Shown here one piece after another: positions 24,140 to 32,575 of a stretch of 40,940 nt of DNA (the first letter of the stretch is position 1; each line of letters starts with the position of its first letter). The notes beneath the pieces were generated by a model. It had not been told where the DNA came from, did no database searches, and worked only from the letters and a program-made list of their open reading frames with translations. The stretch comes from an uncultured Bacteroidota bacterium (lineage in GTDB: Bacteria; Bacteroidota; Bacteroidia; Chitinophagales; LD1): the NCBI GenBank assembly GCA_903919075.1, contig CAIXGR010000062.1:1-40940 (forward strand). The letters are read 5' to 3'. Made by a program: the position numbers and the translations under genes.

Positions 24140-25231
24140 TTATCTCACTTTCACATAGCCAAAAAGCCCGTGGGTTTCGCTGCCAGGCCCAGCAGTAAAA
24201 AACAGCTGATTCTGATCGCCTGACGGAATACCATTTTGCGGAAAGTTAAGTGCCCATAGCCCATCAATTGTTATAACGTTATTGATGCTGTCCTTCAATT
24301 GCCCTTGGTACGAGCCATTGGCATCGAAAACACTAATTTTCCCATCGCCAAAGTTACCAATTAAAATTGCGCTTTCAACCTGGCCAAATCCTACCGGTGC
24401 CTTAACAATGCCCCAAGGAGAATTAAGCGAACCTTGTGAAGCGAAACGTTTTACCAATACTCCGCTAGGGCTAAATATATTTATGTATCCGTTGCCTGTT
24501 CCGCTAAGGTCATCTGTATTATCGGGCCCTTTTTGTTTAGCATAACTAACATACAATTGGCCTCCTATATTCTGAATATTAAAAGGTGCAAAACCCGCTG
24601 GAATATTAGGATCTACGAAAGGCTTATTATGAACCAAATTGAAAGCCGAATCATACACGTCAACTTTGCCATTATGAAAATCGGATGCGTAAAGAAAATT
24701 TGAAGACCCAACACTGGCTAATGCAAGTCCTTTGTATACTGTATTTGATGAAGATTGGTCGGCCACCGTTACAGCTGATATTCCGGAACTCCACGCCGAA
24801 ATAATTCCATCTTCGGTTGAGTAAATAAACCGGCCTACCTGGCTATTGGTAGAAATCACAAAATCTGATGTGCCATTATAAACAACTCCCGTTGGCGAAC
24901 TTCCATTTAAATCGGCGCCCAATGGAATGTTTACAGGGGCTAAAAGTTGGGCTCCGCTTCTGTCGTATACAACCGTTGAGCCAGAATGATTAGCAGAAAT
25001 CCAAAACGAGCCGGTAGGTCCTATGGAAATACCCCATGCATTAGTCAAATTTGCATCTACTCTTGCGGCTCCGTAACCCGCAACATCAGAAACCAGGTTT
25101 ACCTGCTGGTATCTTTTAGCAGTTGCAGTATCAGTTTTTTTACAACCCGAAGTTGCCAGTAAAAAAGTTAGTAAAAAAATAAATGCACCGGTTACAATAG
25201 ACTTATAATTTATTTGCAGTTGTGTTGTCAT
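24140..25231 (-). CDS. TIGR03118-family beta-propeller lipoprotein
   Basis: The 363-residue product has a lipoprotein signal with lipobox ATSGC (Cys30, followed by KKTD). The mature protein matches TIGR03118: it opens VNLVSDVAGYGAARVDANLTNAWGI, then GPTGSFWISANHSGSTVVYD, VYKGLALASVGSSNFLYASDFHNGKVDVYD and SPWGIVKAPVGFGQ, an NHL-like beta-propeller. Its biochemical role is unknown; related proteins occur in many soil and aquatic bacteria. The 304-base upstream spacer is rich in palindromes and direct repeats, so the gene is likely tightly regulated. Confidence 0.85.
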   Translation of the reverse strand: MTTQLQINYKSIVTGAFIFLLTFLLATSGCKKTDTATAKRYQQVNLVSDVAGYGAARVDANLTNAWGISIGPTGSFWISANHSGSTVVYDRSGAQLLAPVNIPLGADLNGSSPTGVVYNGTSDFVISTNSQVGRFIYSTEDGIISAWSSGISAVTVADQSSSNTVYKGLALASVGSSNFLYASDFHNGKVDVYDSAFNLVHNKPFVDPNIPAGFAPFNIQNIGGQLYVSYAKQKGPDNTDDLSGTGNGYINIFSPSGVLVKRFASQGSLNSPWGIVKAPVGFGQVESAILIGNFGDGKISVFDANGSYQGQLKDSINNVITIDGLWALNFPQNGIPSGDQNQLFFTAGPGSETHGLFGYVKVR

Positions 25232-25535
25232 TAGTTATAGTTTTTTTAATTAAATAAGTTTAAAAAGCGATTAACAAAAAGTTTATCAGCATTATTCTTT
25301 TTGTGCTGATAAACCTGGTTTTAGAAAAAAACCTGAAGTGTTATCGTATTTGTATTTGTAATAAAATTATTACAGCGTAAAAGTAAAATCCATTTATCCG
25401 GAAGCGTTACACAATTCCAAATATTCGTTACACAATCCACACATTTGTGGCATACCCTTAGTGCAGGATTTAACTAGTAGGAAGGTAGTAAATGAAAGGA
25501 TTTTGGTGTGCGCTTATCGCCGCACAGTTCATTAT
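25232..25535. promoter_or_regulatory. 304-base spacer with palindrome, tandem repeats and hairpins
   Basis: No gene is seen here. From the TIGR03118 start upward it holds: a hairpin GTTTATCAGCA (25281-25291) / TGCTGATAAAC (25304-25314), which on the minus strand is followed by TTTTT and could end ogt transcripts or attenuate the lipoprotein gene; a perfect palindrome TGTAATAA-AA-TTATTACA (25357-25374); two direct copies of CGTTACACAAT at 25405-25415 and 25426-25436, exactly 21 bases apart; the small inverted repeat CCACA-CATT-TGTGG (25437-25450); and a TGTGCG/CGCACA hairpin (25507-25526) near the ogt stop. Operator roles are inference. Confidence 0.5.
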
Positions 25536-26078
25536 TTAAACAGCCAGTTGCATTTGCCCCATAGCTTTTGCTTCCAAATCAAGCAGCCATTTTTTTCGCC
25601 ATAGGCCACCGCCATAGCCGGTTAGGCTTCCGTTATTGCCAATTACCCTATGGCAAGGAATAATAATTGCAATCCGGTTCATTCCATTGGCATGTGCAAC
25701 TGCCCGAATAGCCTCGGGTTTTTTCAGTGCCATAGATTGCTGCTTATACGAGCGCGTTACACCATAAGGAATATTGAGCAACTCTTTCCAAACCGATTGT
25801 TGAAAATCGGTGCCTGGTATAAGTAAAGGAATACCGAATGTCTTTCTTTCACCCTTGTAATATTCTTCTAACTGTTTTTCAAGAATGGGGAAGTATTTGT
25901 TGTCACCATCTTCAACTTGAGCATTTAAAAGCTTACTAAGCGCTTTCAATTCCGCTTCAAGAATTTTTCTGTCGGTAAATTCCAATAAGCAAATACCCTG
26001 CTCCGTTGCTCCTGCAATCATCGGCCCTATAGGGCTTTCAAACTCCTTAATACTAATGGTTTGTATATCTTTTATCAT
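25536..26078 (-). CDS. ogt: Methylated-DNA-[protein]-cysteine S-methyltransferase
   Basis: Starting at ATG 26078 (MIKDIQTISIKEFESPIG), preceded by GGAG eight bases upstream, the product is 180 residues; an in-frame ATG at 26129 would add 17. It repairs O6-methylguanine and O4-methylthymine by moving the alkyl group to its own cysteine. The active site IPCHRVIGNNGSLTGYGGGLWRKKWLL is intact, and the DNA-reading helix is represented by IPYGVTRSYKQQS with ALKKPEAIRAVAHANGMN. There is no AraC/Ada regulatory domain, so this is the stand-alone Ogt form. Confidence 0.95.
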   Translation of the reverse strand: MIKDIQTISIKEFESPIGPMIAGATEQGICLLEFTDRKILEAELKALSKLLNAQVEDGDNKYFPILEKQLEEYYKGERKTFGIPLLIPGTDFQQSVWKELLNIPYGVTRSYKQQSMALKKPEAIRAVAHANGMNRIAIIIPCHRVIGNNGSLTGYGGGLWRKKWLLDLEAKAMGQMQLAV

Positions 26079-26275
26079 ACCCGTCGCTCCATAATTCCGT
26101 CTTTTCTCCTCTAAAATTAACAACTCCAACTACCATAAATAATTGCTATCTAAAATAAAACAATATGTTATAACTTACGCATGTATTTCGGCAAAAAACC
26201 GGCACATTTTTATAAAACCCAATAAGGCGCAACCACAACCGGTTTTTGCTTATCTTTATCAATTACAGAACCATT

Positions 26276-29200
26276 GTGAAAATAGCCCTACTTTTTTTAT
26301 GCCTTATTTCTTATCAGGTGTGCATTACTGCATCCCAATTACATTCCTTTTCGCCCAAGCAGCCGCAGGAGTTACGTTTTTCTGAAAATAAGGGCCAATG
26401 GAACCAGGACATAGCTTTCTGTGCTGATTTTCCTTATGGCAAAATGCTTCTCGAAAAAAACTCTTTCTTTTTTACACTTCTATCCCCCTCCGATTTATCA
26501 AAAATCCATCATCCTGGAACAAAGAATGGAGCAATTGTAAACGGCCATTCTTTTAGAGAAACTTTCGTGGGGACAAAGCCCGCACCAGTTATAGCCGGTG
26601 ATAACGCATTTTCTGATTACGAAAACTATTATATCGGCAACGATCCTACTCATTGGGCTTCGGGCGTAAAAATATTTCAAAAAGTGAAATACCATGATTT
26701 ATATGATGGTATTGACCTTGCCGTTACAGGCCGTGGAGAAGCAAACATAAAATACGATTTTATTGTAAAAAAGGGAGCCGATGCTTCGCAAATAAAAATA
26801 CAATATGAAGGTGTAGATAAACTGGAGCTATCAAAAAATAAATTACTTATAAAAACATCAGTAGGTAATTTAATTGAAGAAAAACCTTTTGCCTACCAGG
26901 ATATTAATAATACCAGAATTGAAGTAAAGTGTCGCTTTGTTATAAGCAACAACCAATTAACCTTTGATTTCCCTAATGATTACAATAAAAATTTTCCGTT
27001 GGTTATTGACCCCAGCATTATTTTTTCAACATATACCGGTGCCGTAGCCGATAACTGGGGCTATACCGCCACATATGATAACGATGGAAACATGTATTTG
27101 GCCGGCTTGGTTGATGCCCGCAACCCGTTTAATGGGTCAACCTCAGCTTATTATACCACTGTGGGGGCGTTTCAATCGGTATGGGGCGGTGGTAATAGCT
27201 CAGATGGCATAGCTTATCCCTGCGATATGGGCGTTTCAAAATTTTCATCTGATGGTTCTACACTGCTTTACCGAACTTATATTGGAGGAAGCAATAATGA
27301 AACACCCAACTCAATGGTGGTAGATCCTCAAAATAATCTTATCATCTATGGTGTTAGTTATTCAAGCAATTTTCCGGTAACAGCTAATGCTTACGACGGG
27401 TCGTATAACGGAGGTGGTGATATGGTAGTTTTAAAGTTAAATGCTACCGGTACCGCGTTATTAGGCTCAACTTTTATTGGGGGTAGCGCGAGCGATGGAA
27501 TTAACTACGACCCCGGTGAAGACATAGGCGGCAACCTTAAAAAAAATTACGGCGATCAGAATCGTGGAGAAGTAAACATAGATGCTAATGGTGATATTTA
27601 TGTGGCAAGTTGCACTATGTCATCCAATTTTCCGGTAACACCCGGCGTTATTCAATCCACTTTTGGCGGAACGCAGGACGGATGCGTTTTTAAACTAAAA
27701 AGCGATTGCTCACAGTTGCTATGGGCTACGTATCTGGGTGGCTCAAATGATGATGCCTGCTATTCTTTAGATATAGGTGCCGCCGGTAGTATATATGTTG
27801 CTGGAGGAACAATGAGTTCCAATTTCCCTACTACTGCAGGAACACTTCACCCCGGATATTTGGGTGGAACTTATGATGGATTTGTTGCACATATTAATGG
27901 CACAGGTACTCAACTTATCAAATCAACATACATAGGCACATCAGGCGATGACCAGGTTTATTGCGTTAAACTGGATGGGGAAAAGAATGTTTATTTCATG
28001 GGACAAACCACCGGTGGTTACCCCGTGCACAATGCAGCTTTTTCAAATCCTAACAGCGGGCAATTTATCTCAAAGGTTACACCGGGGCTTGATAGCGTTT
28101 TTTACTCCACAGTATTTGGCAATGGTAACGGTAAACCTAATATTTCTCCTACCGCTTTTTTGGTTGATACCTGTCAAAATGTGTATGTTGCGGGATGGGG
28201 CACCAGCAATAGTCTTTTTACCCAGCTAAGCGCTGTTTTTGAAAATGACATGCATAATATGCCTTTAACAGGCGATGCATTTCAAAGCAGTACAGACGGT
28301 ACAGATTTTTACTTTTTTGTACTGTCAAAAAATGCACAAAGCATGTTGTATGGCTCGTACTTTGGTGGCGATGGATACATTGACCATGTTGATGGCGGCA
28401 CCAGCCGTTTTGACAAACGCGGAATTATTTATGAGGCAATTTGTGCCGGCTGCACAGGGTACAGTGGCGTTTCTAACTCGCTTACGCCAACTACAACAGG
28501 GGCCTGGTCGCAAACTAACGACAGCTGGAACTGCAATGAACTTGGCTTAAAAATCGCTTTCAATTTATCTGCTATCAATCTTGATGTAAATGCTTACCCG
28601 CGTGCAACGGGCTGTGTTCCCTTAACCGTGCAATTTCAAGGCAATGTTTCAAACGTTCAGTCGGTGGAATGGTATTTCGACGACGGAGATAGTTCTTCTT
28701 TGCTAAATCCAATACATACTTTTATTGATACCGGTCTTTTTAATGTAATGCTTGTAGGTTATAACCCCAACGCTTGTATAACACGCGATACTGCATACGT
28801 AAGCGTAAATGTGGGCGATGACAGCCTTGTAGCCACCTTTCAACCATATATGGTAAATAAGTGCGACAGCTTTTTTGTGCATTTAAACTCTGCTTATTAT
28901 CCCGGTGCCAATTATTTGTGGAATGCAGGTGATGGCAACATATACACCGCCGATAGCCTTGTGCATTATTATAATACGCCGGGGCAATATAACGTTAGCC
29001 TTATCATCAAAGATTCGTCAAGGTGTAATTTGGTAGATACTTTTACAACGCAGTTAATTGTACCCAAAAATTCGGCAAGCTTTACTTTAAGCGATTCAGG
29101 GGGGTGCGCTCCCGCTTCTATACAATTTAATGCACCGGTTAGCCTGAATGCAATTTTTCTGTGGTCGTTTGGCGATGGTAGTTCAGGTAGTAATATTTCT

Positions 29201-30562
29201 AATCCCATTCATACTTTTGATACTGCAGGAATTTACAATGTAAGCCTAAAGGTAATTGATACTACTTGCGGCCACATTGATTCGGCTTCCGAACTTATAA
29301 CAGTATCTTCAATTCATTTAAATATAGATGTGGGCCCTCGCGCAAGCGGTTGTATTCCCTTAACTGTGCAATTTCAGGATAGTGGTTCAAACGTTACATC
29401 AGTAGAGTGGAATTTTGCCGATGGCAATAGTTCAGTTAATCAAAACCCTACCCACACTTTTACAAATACCGGCGTTTATAATGTAATGTTCATTGGCTAC
29501 AATAACGCCATTTGCAATACATCTGATACAACATTCATAACCGTAGTGGCCGGAAACGACAGCGTTATAGCTGCCTTTCAGTCGCACCTTTTAAATAAAT
29601 GCGATAGCTTTTTCTTGAAATTAAATTCTGTGGCCTCAGCTGGTGCCACTTATTTATGGAATACCGGCGATGGCAATAATTATACTACAGATAGTCTTAT
29701 TCATTACTATAATACACCGGGCCAATACAATATTACTTTGGTTGCTACCGATTCCAACCGGTGTAATATTTCAGATACACTTATGATGCAGTTAACCATA
29801 CCGGTAAATTTAGCGAGCTTTACTTTAAGCGATACCGAAGGCTGTGCGCCCCTGTTTGTACAGTTCACATCACCACCAACTACCAGCACTATATTTTCAT
29901 GGACTTTTGGCGATGGCAGTGCAGGAAGTAATATAGCCGACCCTAGCCACACTTATAATGCTGCAGGCATTTACAATGCTCATTTAAAAGTAATCGACAC
30001 TGCCTGCAATCAGGTAGACACTGCAGTAAGTGTTATCAATGTTTATCAACCGCCATTAGCAGATTTCATTCTTGCAAACGATAGTTTCCCATATCAAACA
30101 CCTGTTACTTTTACAAGCACCAGTACTTATTATTCGCATTTGTTTTGGAATCTGAGTGATACAACTATAACCGATGAAACCGATCCGGTATATGCTTTTC
30201 AATCTCTGGGTATTAAAACTATTTGTTTAACGGCTTCGAACAATTTTTGTATTGATACACTATGTAAAAATATCGACATCTTTTTTACCGCTTTAATTGG
30301 TGTGCCCAATGCCTTTTCCCCTAATGGCGATGGTGTTAATGATATAGTAAGAGTAGAAGGCAAAGGAATTATTGAAATTGTATTTAGAATTTACAACCGA
30401 TGGGGCGAAAAAGTTTTTGAAACCCACGATGTGAAACAAGGATGGGATGGCACATACAAAGGAGTGCCGCAGGAGGTAGATGTTTATACCTATACTGTTG
30501 ATGCAACTTTAATAAATGGACAGAATGTGCCTCTGAAAGGGAATATTACATTACTGAAATAA
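26276..30562 (+). CDS. Giant secreted surface protein: SBBP and PKD repeats with T9SS type B domain
   Basis: I chose GTG 26276, which gives 1428 residues and a signal peptide (KIALLFLCLISYQVCITAS); a TTG at 26246 is the alternative. The N-terminal region has the ENKGQW domain (RFSENKGQWNQDIAF). About residues 250-740 contain SBBP-type beta-propeller repeats (LLYRTYIGGSNNE, LLGSTFIGGSASDG, LLWATYLGGSNDD). Six PKD-like domains follow (WYFDDGDSSS, WSFGDGSSGSN, WTFGDGSAGSN), then the type B gliding-motility C-terminal domain from GVPNAFSPNGDGVNDIV to the end (NRWGEKVFE, GWDGTYKG). T9SS should export and attach it; an adhesin role is inference. The PorP/SprF gene follows after 19 bases. Confidence 0.93.
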   Translation: MKIALLFLCLISYQVCITASQLHSFSPKQPQELRFSENKGQWNQDIAFCADFPYGKMLLEKNSFFFTLLSPSDLSKIHHPGTKNGAIVNGHSFRETFVGTKPAPVIAGDNAFSDYENYYIGNDPTHWASGVKIFQKVKYHDLYDGIDLAVTGRGEANIKYDFIVKKGADASQIKIQYEGVDKLELSKNKLLIKTSVGNLIEEKPFAYQDINNTRIEVKCRFVISNNQLTFDFPNDYNKNFPLVIDPSIIFSTYTGAVADNWGYTATYDNDGNMYLAGLVDARNPFNGSTSAYYTTVGAFQSVWGGGNSSDGIAYPCDMGVSKFSSDGSTLLYRTYIGGSNNETPNSMVVDPQNNLIIYGVSYSSNFPVTANAYDGSYNGGGDMVVLKLNATGTALLGSTFIGGSASDGINYDPGEDIGGNLKKNYGDQNRGEVNIDANGDIYVASCTMSSNFPVTPGVIQSTFGGTQDGCVFKLKSDCSQLLWATYLGGSNDDACYSLDIGAAGSIYVAGGTMSSNFPTTAGTLHPGYLGGTYDGFVAHINGTGTQLIKSTYIGTSGDDQVYCVKLDGEKNVYFMGQTTGGYPVHNAAFSNPNSGQFISKVTPGLDSVFYSTVFGNGNGKPNISPTAFLVDTCQNVYVAGWGTSNSLFTQLSAVFENDMHNMPLTGDAFQSSTDGTDFYFFVLSKNAQSMLYGSYFGGDGYIDHVDGGTSRFDKRGIIYEAICAGCTGYSGVSNSLTPTTTGAWSQTNDSWNCNELGLKIAFNLSAINLDVNAYPRATGCVPLTVQFQGNVSNVQSVEWYFDDGDSSSLLNPIHTFIDTGLFNVMLVGYNPNACITRDTAYVSVNVGDDSLVATFQPYMVNKCDSFFVHLNSAYYPGANYLWNAGDGNIYTADSLVHYYNTPGQYNVSLIIKDSSRCNLVDTFTTQLIVPKNSASFTLSDSGGCAPASIQFNAPVSLNAIFLWSFGDGSSGSNISNPIHTFDTAGIYNVSLKVIDTTCGHIDSASELITVSSIHLNIDVGPRASGCIPLTVQFQDSGSNVTSVEWNFADGNSSVNQNPTHTFTNTGVYNVMFIGYNNAICNTSDTTFITVVAGNDSVIAAFQSHLLNKCDSFFLKLNSVASAGATYLWNTGDGNNYTTDSLIHYYNTPGQYNITLVATDSNRCNISDTLMMQLTIPVNLASFTLSDTEGCAPLFVQFTSPPTTSTIFSWTFGDGSAGSNIADPSHTYNAAGIYNAHLKVIDTACNQVDTAVSVINVYQPPLADFILANDSFPYQTPVTFTSTSTYYSHLFWNLSDTTITDETDPVYAFQSLGIKTICLTASNNFCIDTLCKNIDIFFTALIGVPNAFSPNGDGVNDIVRVEGKGIIEIVFRIYNRWGEKVFETHDVKQGWDGTYKGVPQEVDVYTYTVDATLINGQNVPLKGNITLLK
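28574..30049 (+). repeat. In-frame tandem duplication, two 738-base units coding three PKD domains each
   Basis: Residues from I767 (LDVNAYPRATGCVPLTVQF) recur 246 codons later from I1013 (LNIDVGPRASGCIPLTVQF). Internal anchors keep the same 738-base offset, for example TGCGACAGC at 28862 and TGCGATAGC at 29600, and both units contain NKCDSFF, HYYNTPGQYN and SFTLSD. Both halves have diverged but show no net insertions between these anchors. Confidence 0.85.
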
Positions 30563-30581
30563 AGGACACAAGATTTTTGAC

Positions 30582-31646
30582 ATGAGGGTGGCAATAAAAC
30601 ATAAACTGAGCTTTATGCGGGCAAAACATTTTTGCCTCGCGCTGCTTTTGTTTTATATTAATTCAATCTCCGCTCAGGATATTCATTTCACACAATTTTT
30701 CACCAACCCCCTAATTCTTAACCCCGCACAAACCGGCAATTTCGATGGCAATTACCGCATCGGCTTTAATTTTAAAGCCCAGTGGCCATGGGCTATTACC
30801 GGCACTGTATATAATTACCATACCGAAACTCCATATGTCGATTTTTCGTTCGGCGAAAAAAAAATAAAAACTGGATGGATGGGAATCGGTTTCAATTTTT
30901 TGAATGACGAAGCAGGTGATGGCGGATTGACATATAGAAGATTCAGTATAAGTTATGCATATCACCAAACGTTCGACAGGGAGCACCGCTATATTTTATC
31001 GGTAGGGGTGGTTGGTAGTTATATTATACGCTCGGTTAATTCAAACTTTTATTTTAATGACCAGTGGGTAGATGATGTTGGATTTAATACAGCCCTTAAT
31101 CCCAATGAGCCTATCCAACGATTTAGTTACAGCACCTTTGATTTGGGGGCAGGATTGAACTTCAACGCACAGGTTAGCGACAGAGTAAAGTTAGATGCCG
31201 GGTTTTCAATGCTTCACATCAACCGCCCATCAGGAAGTTTTTATAATGAAAATGAGCATATAGGTTACCGGTATCAGGCAAGCGCCGGGTTTCAATACAA
31301 CCTGGGCAGAAGAATTACGCTGAATGTAAATGGCTATTATGGCAATGAAAAAACAGCCGAGGAAGGCATAGCCGGTGCTATGGTTGGTTATGGCTTTTTT
31401 AATTCCAAATCATCTACACCCAGTAATGTATTGTATTTCGGAATGTACTATCGCGTTAAAGATGCATTGGCACCTTTAGCCGGATATCAGTATAAAAAAA
31501 CGCGGCTGCTTTTAAACTACGATGTACCTCTCTCGAAATTAGTAAGCGCCAGTAAAGGTAATGGCGGGCCGGAGCTTTCAATAGTGCATGTGGGCGGTTG
31601 GGAGCGTGAATTCAATAATAAAAAAGTGTACTGCCCTAAGTTTTAA
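30582..31646 (+). CDS. PorP/SprF family type IX secretion membrane protein
   Basis: The 354-residue outer membrane barrel has the PorP/SprF opening after its signal peptide: DIHFTQFFTNPLILNPAQTGNFDGNYRIG. The typical segments FSISYAYHQTF, NSNFYFNDQW, FDLGAGLNFN and the closing GGPELSIVHVGGWE are also seen. ATG 30615 (MRAKHFCLALLLFY) gives a more usual signal peptide, so the true start may be 11 codons inside. Family members help T9SS deliver or anchor type B cargo and are often encoded right after the cargo gene; here the giant PKD protein is 19 bases upstream, so they are probably one operon and functional partners. Confidence 0.92.
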   Translation: MRVAIKHKLSFMRAKHFCLALLLFYINSISAQDIHFTQFFTNPLILNPAQTGNFDGNYRIGFNFKAQWPWAITGTVYNYHTETPYVDFSFGEKKIKTGWMGIGFNFLNDEAGDGGLTYRRFSISYAYHQTFDREHRYILSVGVVGSYIIRSVNSNFYFNDQWVDDVGFNTALNPNEPIQRFSYSTFDLGAGLNFNAQVSDRVKLDAGFSMLHINRPSGSFYNENEHIGYRYQASAGFQYNLGRRITLNVNGYYGNEKTAEEGIAGAMVGYGFFNSKSSTPSNVLYFGMYYRVKDALAPLAGYQYKKTRLLLNYDVPLSKLVSASKGNGGPELSIVHVGGWEREFNNKKVYCPKF

Positions 31647-31657
31647 AGTGCGTTGCA

Positions 31658-32377
31658 TTATGTACTGCAAGTAGAAATAAATCTCACCAAACTTCTTTTT
31701 GCAATAGGCAGCATAGTTTCAGGCAAGGGGAATGATTTTTTAAATTCAACAGCATAAGTAGCCGGATTAGGCAAATGTGTATTCTGCTCCATTAATTTAT
31801 ATTTCACCTTCTCGTATGAATCGGATATACTAATATTATAGTTGAACAGAAACTTTGCGTGTATGCCTCTGAATTTTTCTTGCTGATTTTCGAACATGGA
31901 TATTTGGAAATAATAAACGTTCACAAGTTTTTTCAAAAAGTCTGACAAGAAAAAATATCCTTCTTCTGTTCTTAACGGAATAATCCCCACCGGAAAAACT
32001 TCCAGCTTATCTTCAACTTCTTCATACAATTCTTTTCCAATACCCAACTTACCTTCAATTTCCGATAACGCAAAATCAACAATTGAATCAATTTCCGTAA
32101 TTAATTCATCATCCTTAAAAATCTGTTTGTATTCAACTTTAAATTTTTCAAAATCAAGCTTCGAAATTTCTTTCGGAAAATCTTTTGAAACGGAAAGCTT
32201 TTCTTGCTTAAATATTTTCAGATTTTGGTAATGCTCTACCAATTCCGAAAGTTTGGGATAAAGTTTCTTTTCATCAAAACTTTTACCGGCTTGTTGCAGA
32301 TAAGCCAGAAGCAGATACTTTTTGTATTCAAAATCTATGGTGCCTTCGGTAAGCCAGTTTTTATCGAGCATATCCAT
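31658..32377 (-). CDS. Hypothetical soluble protein, helical
   Basis: The 239-residue product has no signal peptide or membrane helix. It is rich in Lys, Glu and aromatic residues and is probably mostly helical (DEKKLYPKLSELVEHYQNLKIFKQEK, FALSEIEGKLGIGKELYEEVEDKLE). The C-terminal third has a more beta-like pattern (EVFPVGIIPLRTEEGYFFLSDF). I do not recognise a family or catalytic motif. Start could be ATG 32377 or 32371. It is a lone minus-strand gene, convergent with PorP/SprF (11 bases between stops) and divergent from the GlcD-like gene. Intact frame and codon use like its neighbours argue that it is real. Confidence 0.75.
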   Translation of the reverse strand: MDMLDKNWLTEGTIDFEYKKYLLLAYLQQAGKSFDEKKLYPKLSELVEHYQNLKIFKQEKLSVSKDFPKEISKLDFEKFKVEYKQIFKDDELITEIDSIVDFALSEIEGKLGIGKELYEEVEDKLEVFPVGIIPLRTEEGYFFLSDFLKKLVNVYYFQISMFENQQEKFRGIHAKFLFNYNISISDSYEKVKYKLMEQNTHLPNPATYAVEFKKSFPLPETMLPIAKRSLVRFISTCST

Positions 32378-32575
32378 AAGAGTGCTTTTATATTGTTTAA
32401 CGGAAAATAGTGCTACTTGTTATAACCAAAAAACGGCCCAAAGTGGATTACTTAACTATTGTTTACAAAAACGGGCGGTATTCCATAAAAAGTAGCAATT
32501 ACGGGTCAAATCAGCTGTATAATGTTTAAAAACATAGGCTTTCTGAAAAATTTGCGTTTAAATTCACACCGCTTT

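Noticed and set aside
26143-26385. 80-codon plus-strand frame overlapping the start of the giant surface protein
   Set aside because: It overlaps the signal peptide region of a well-supported gene in another frame and shows no domain.
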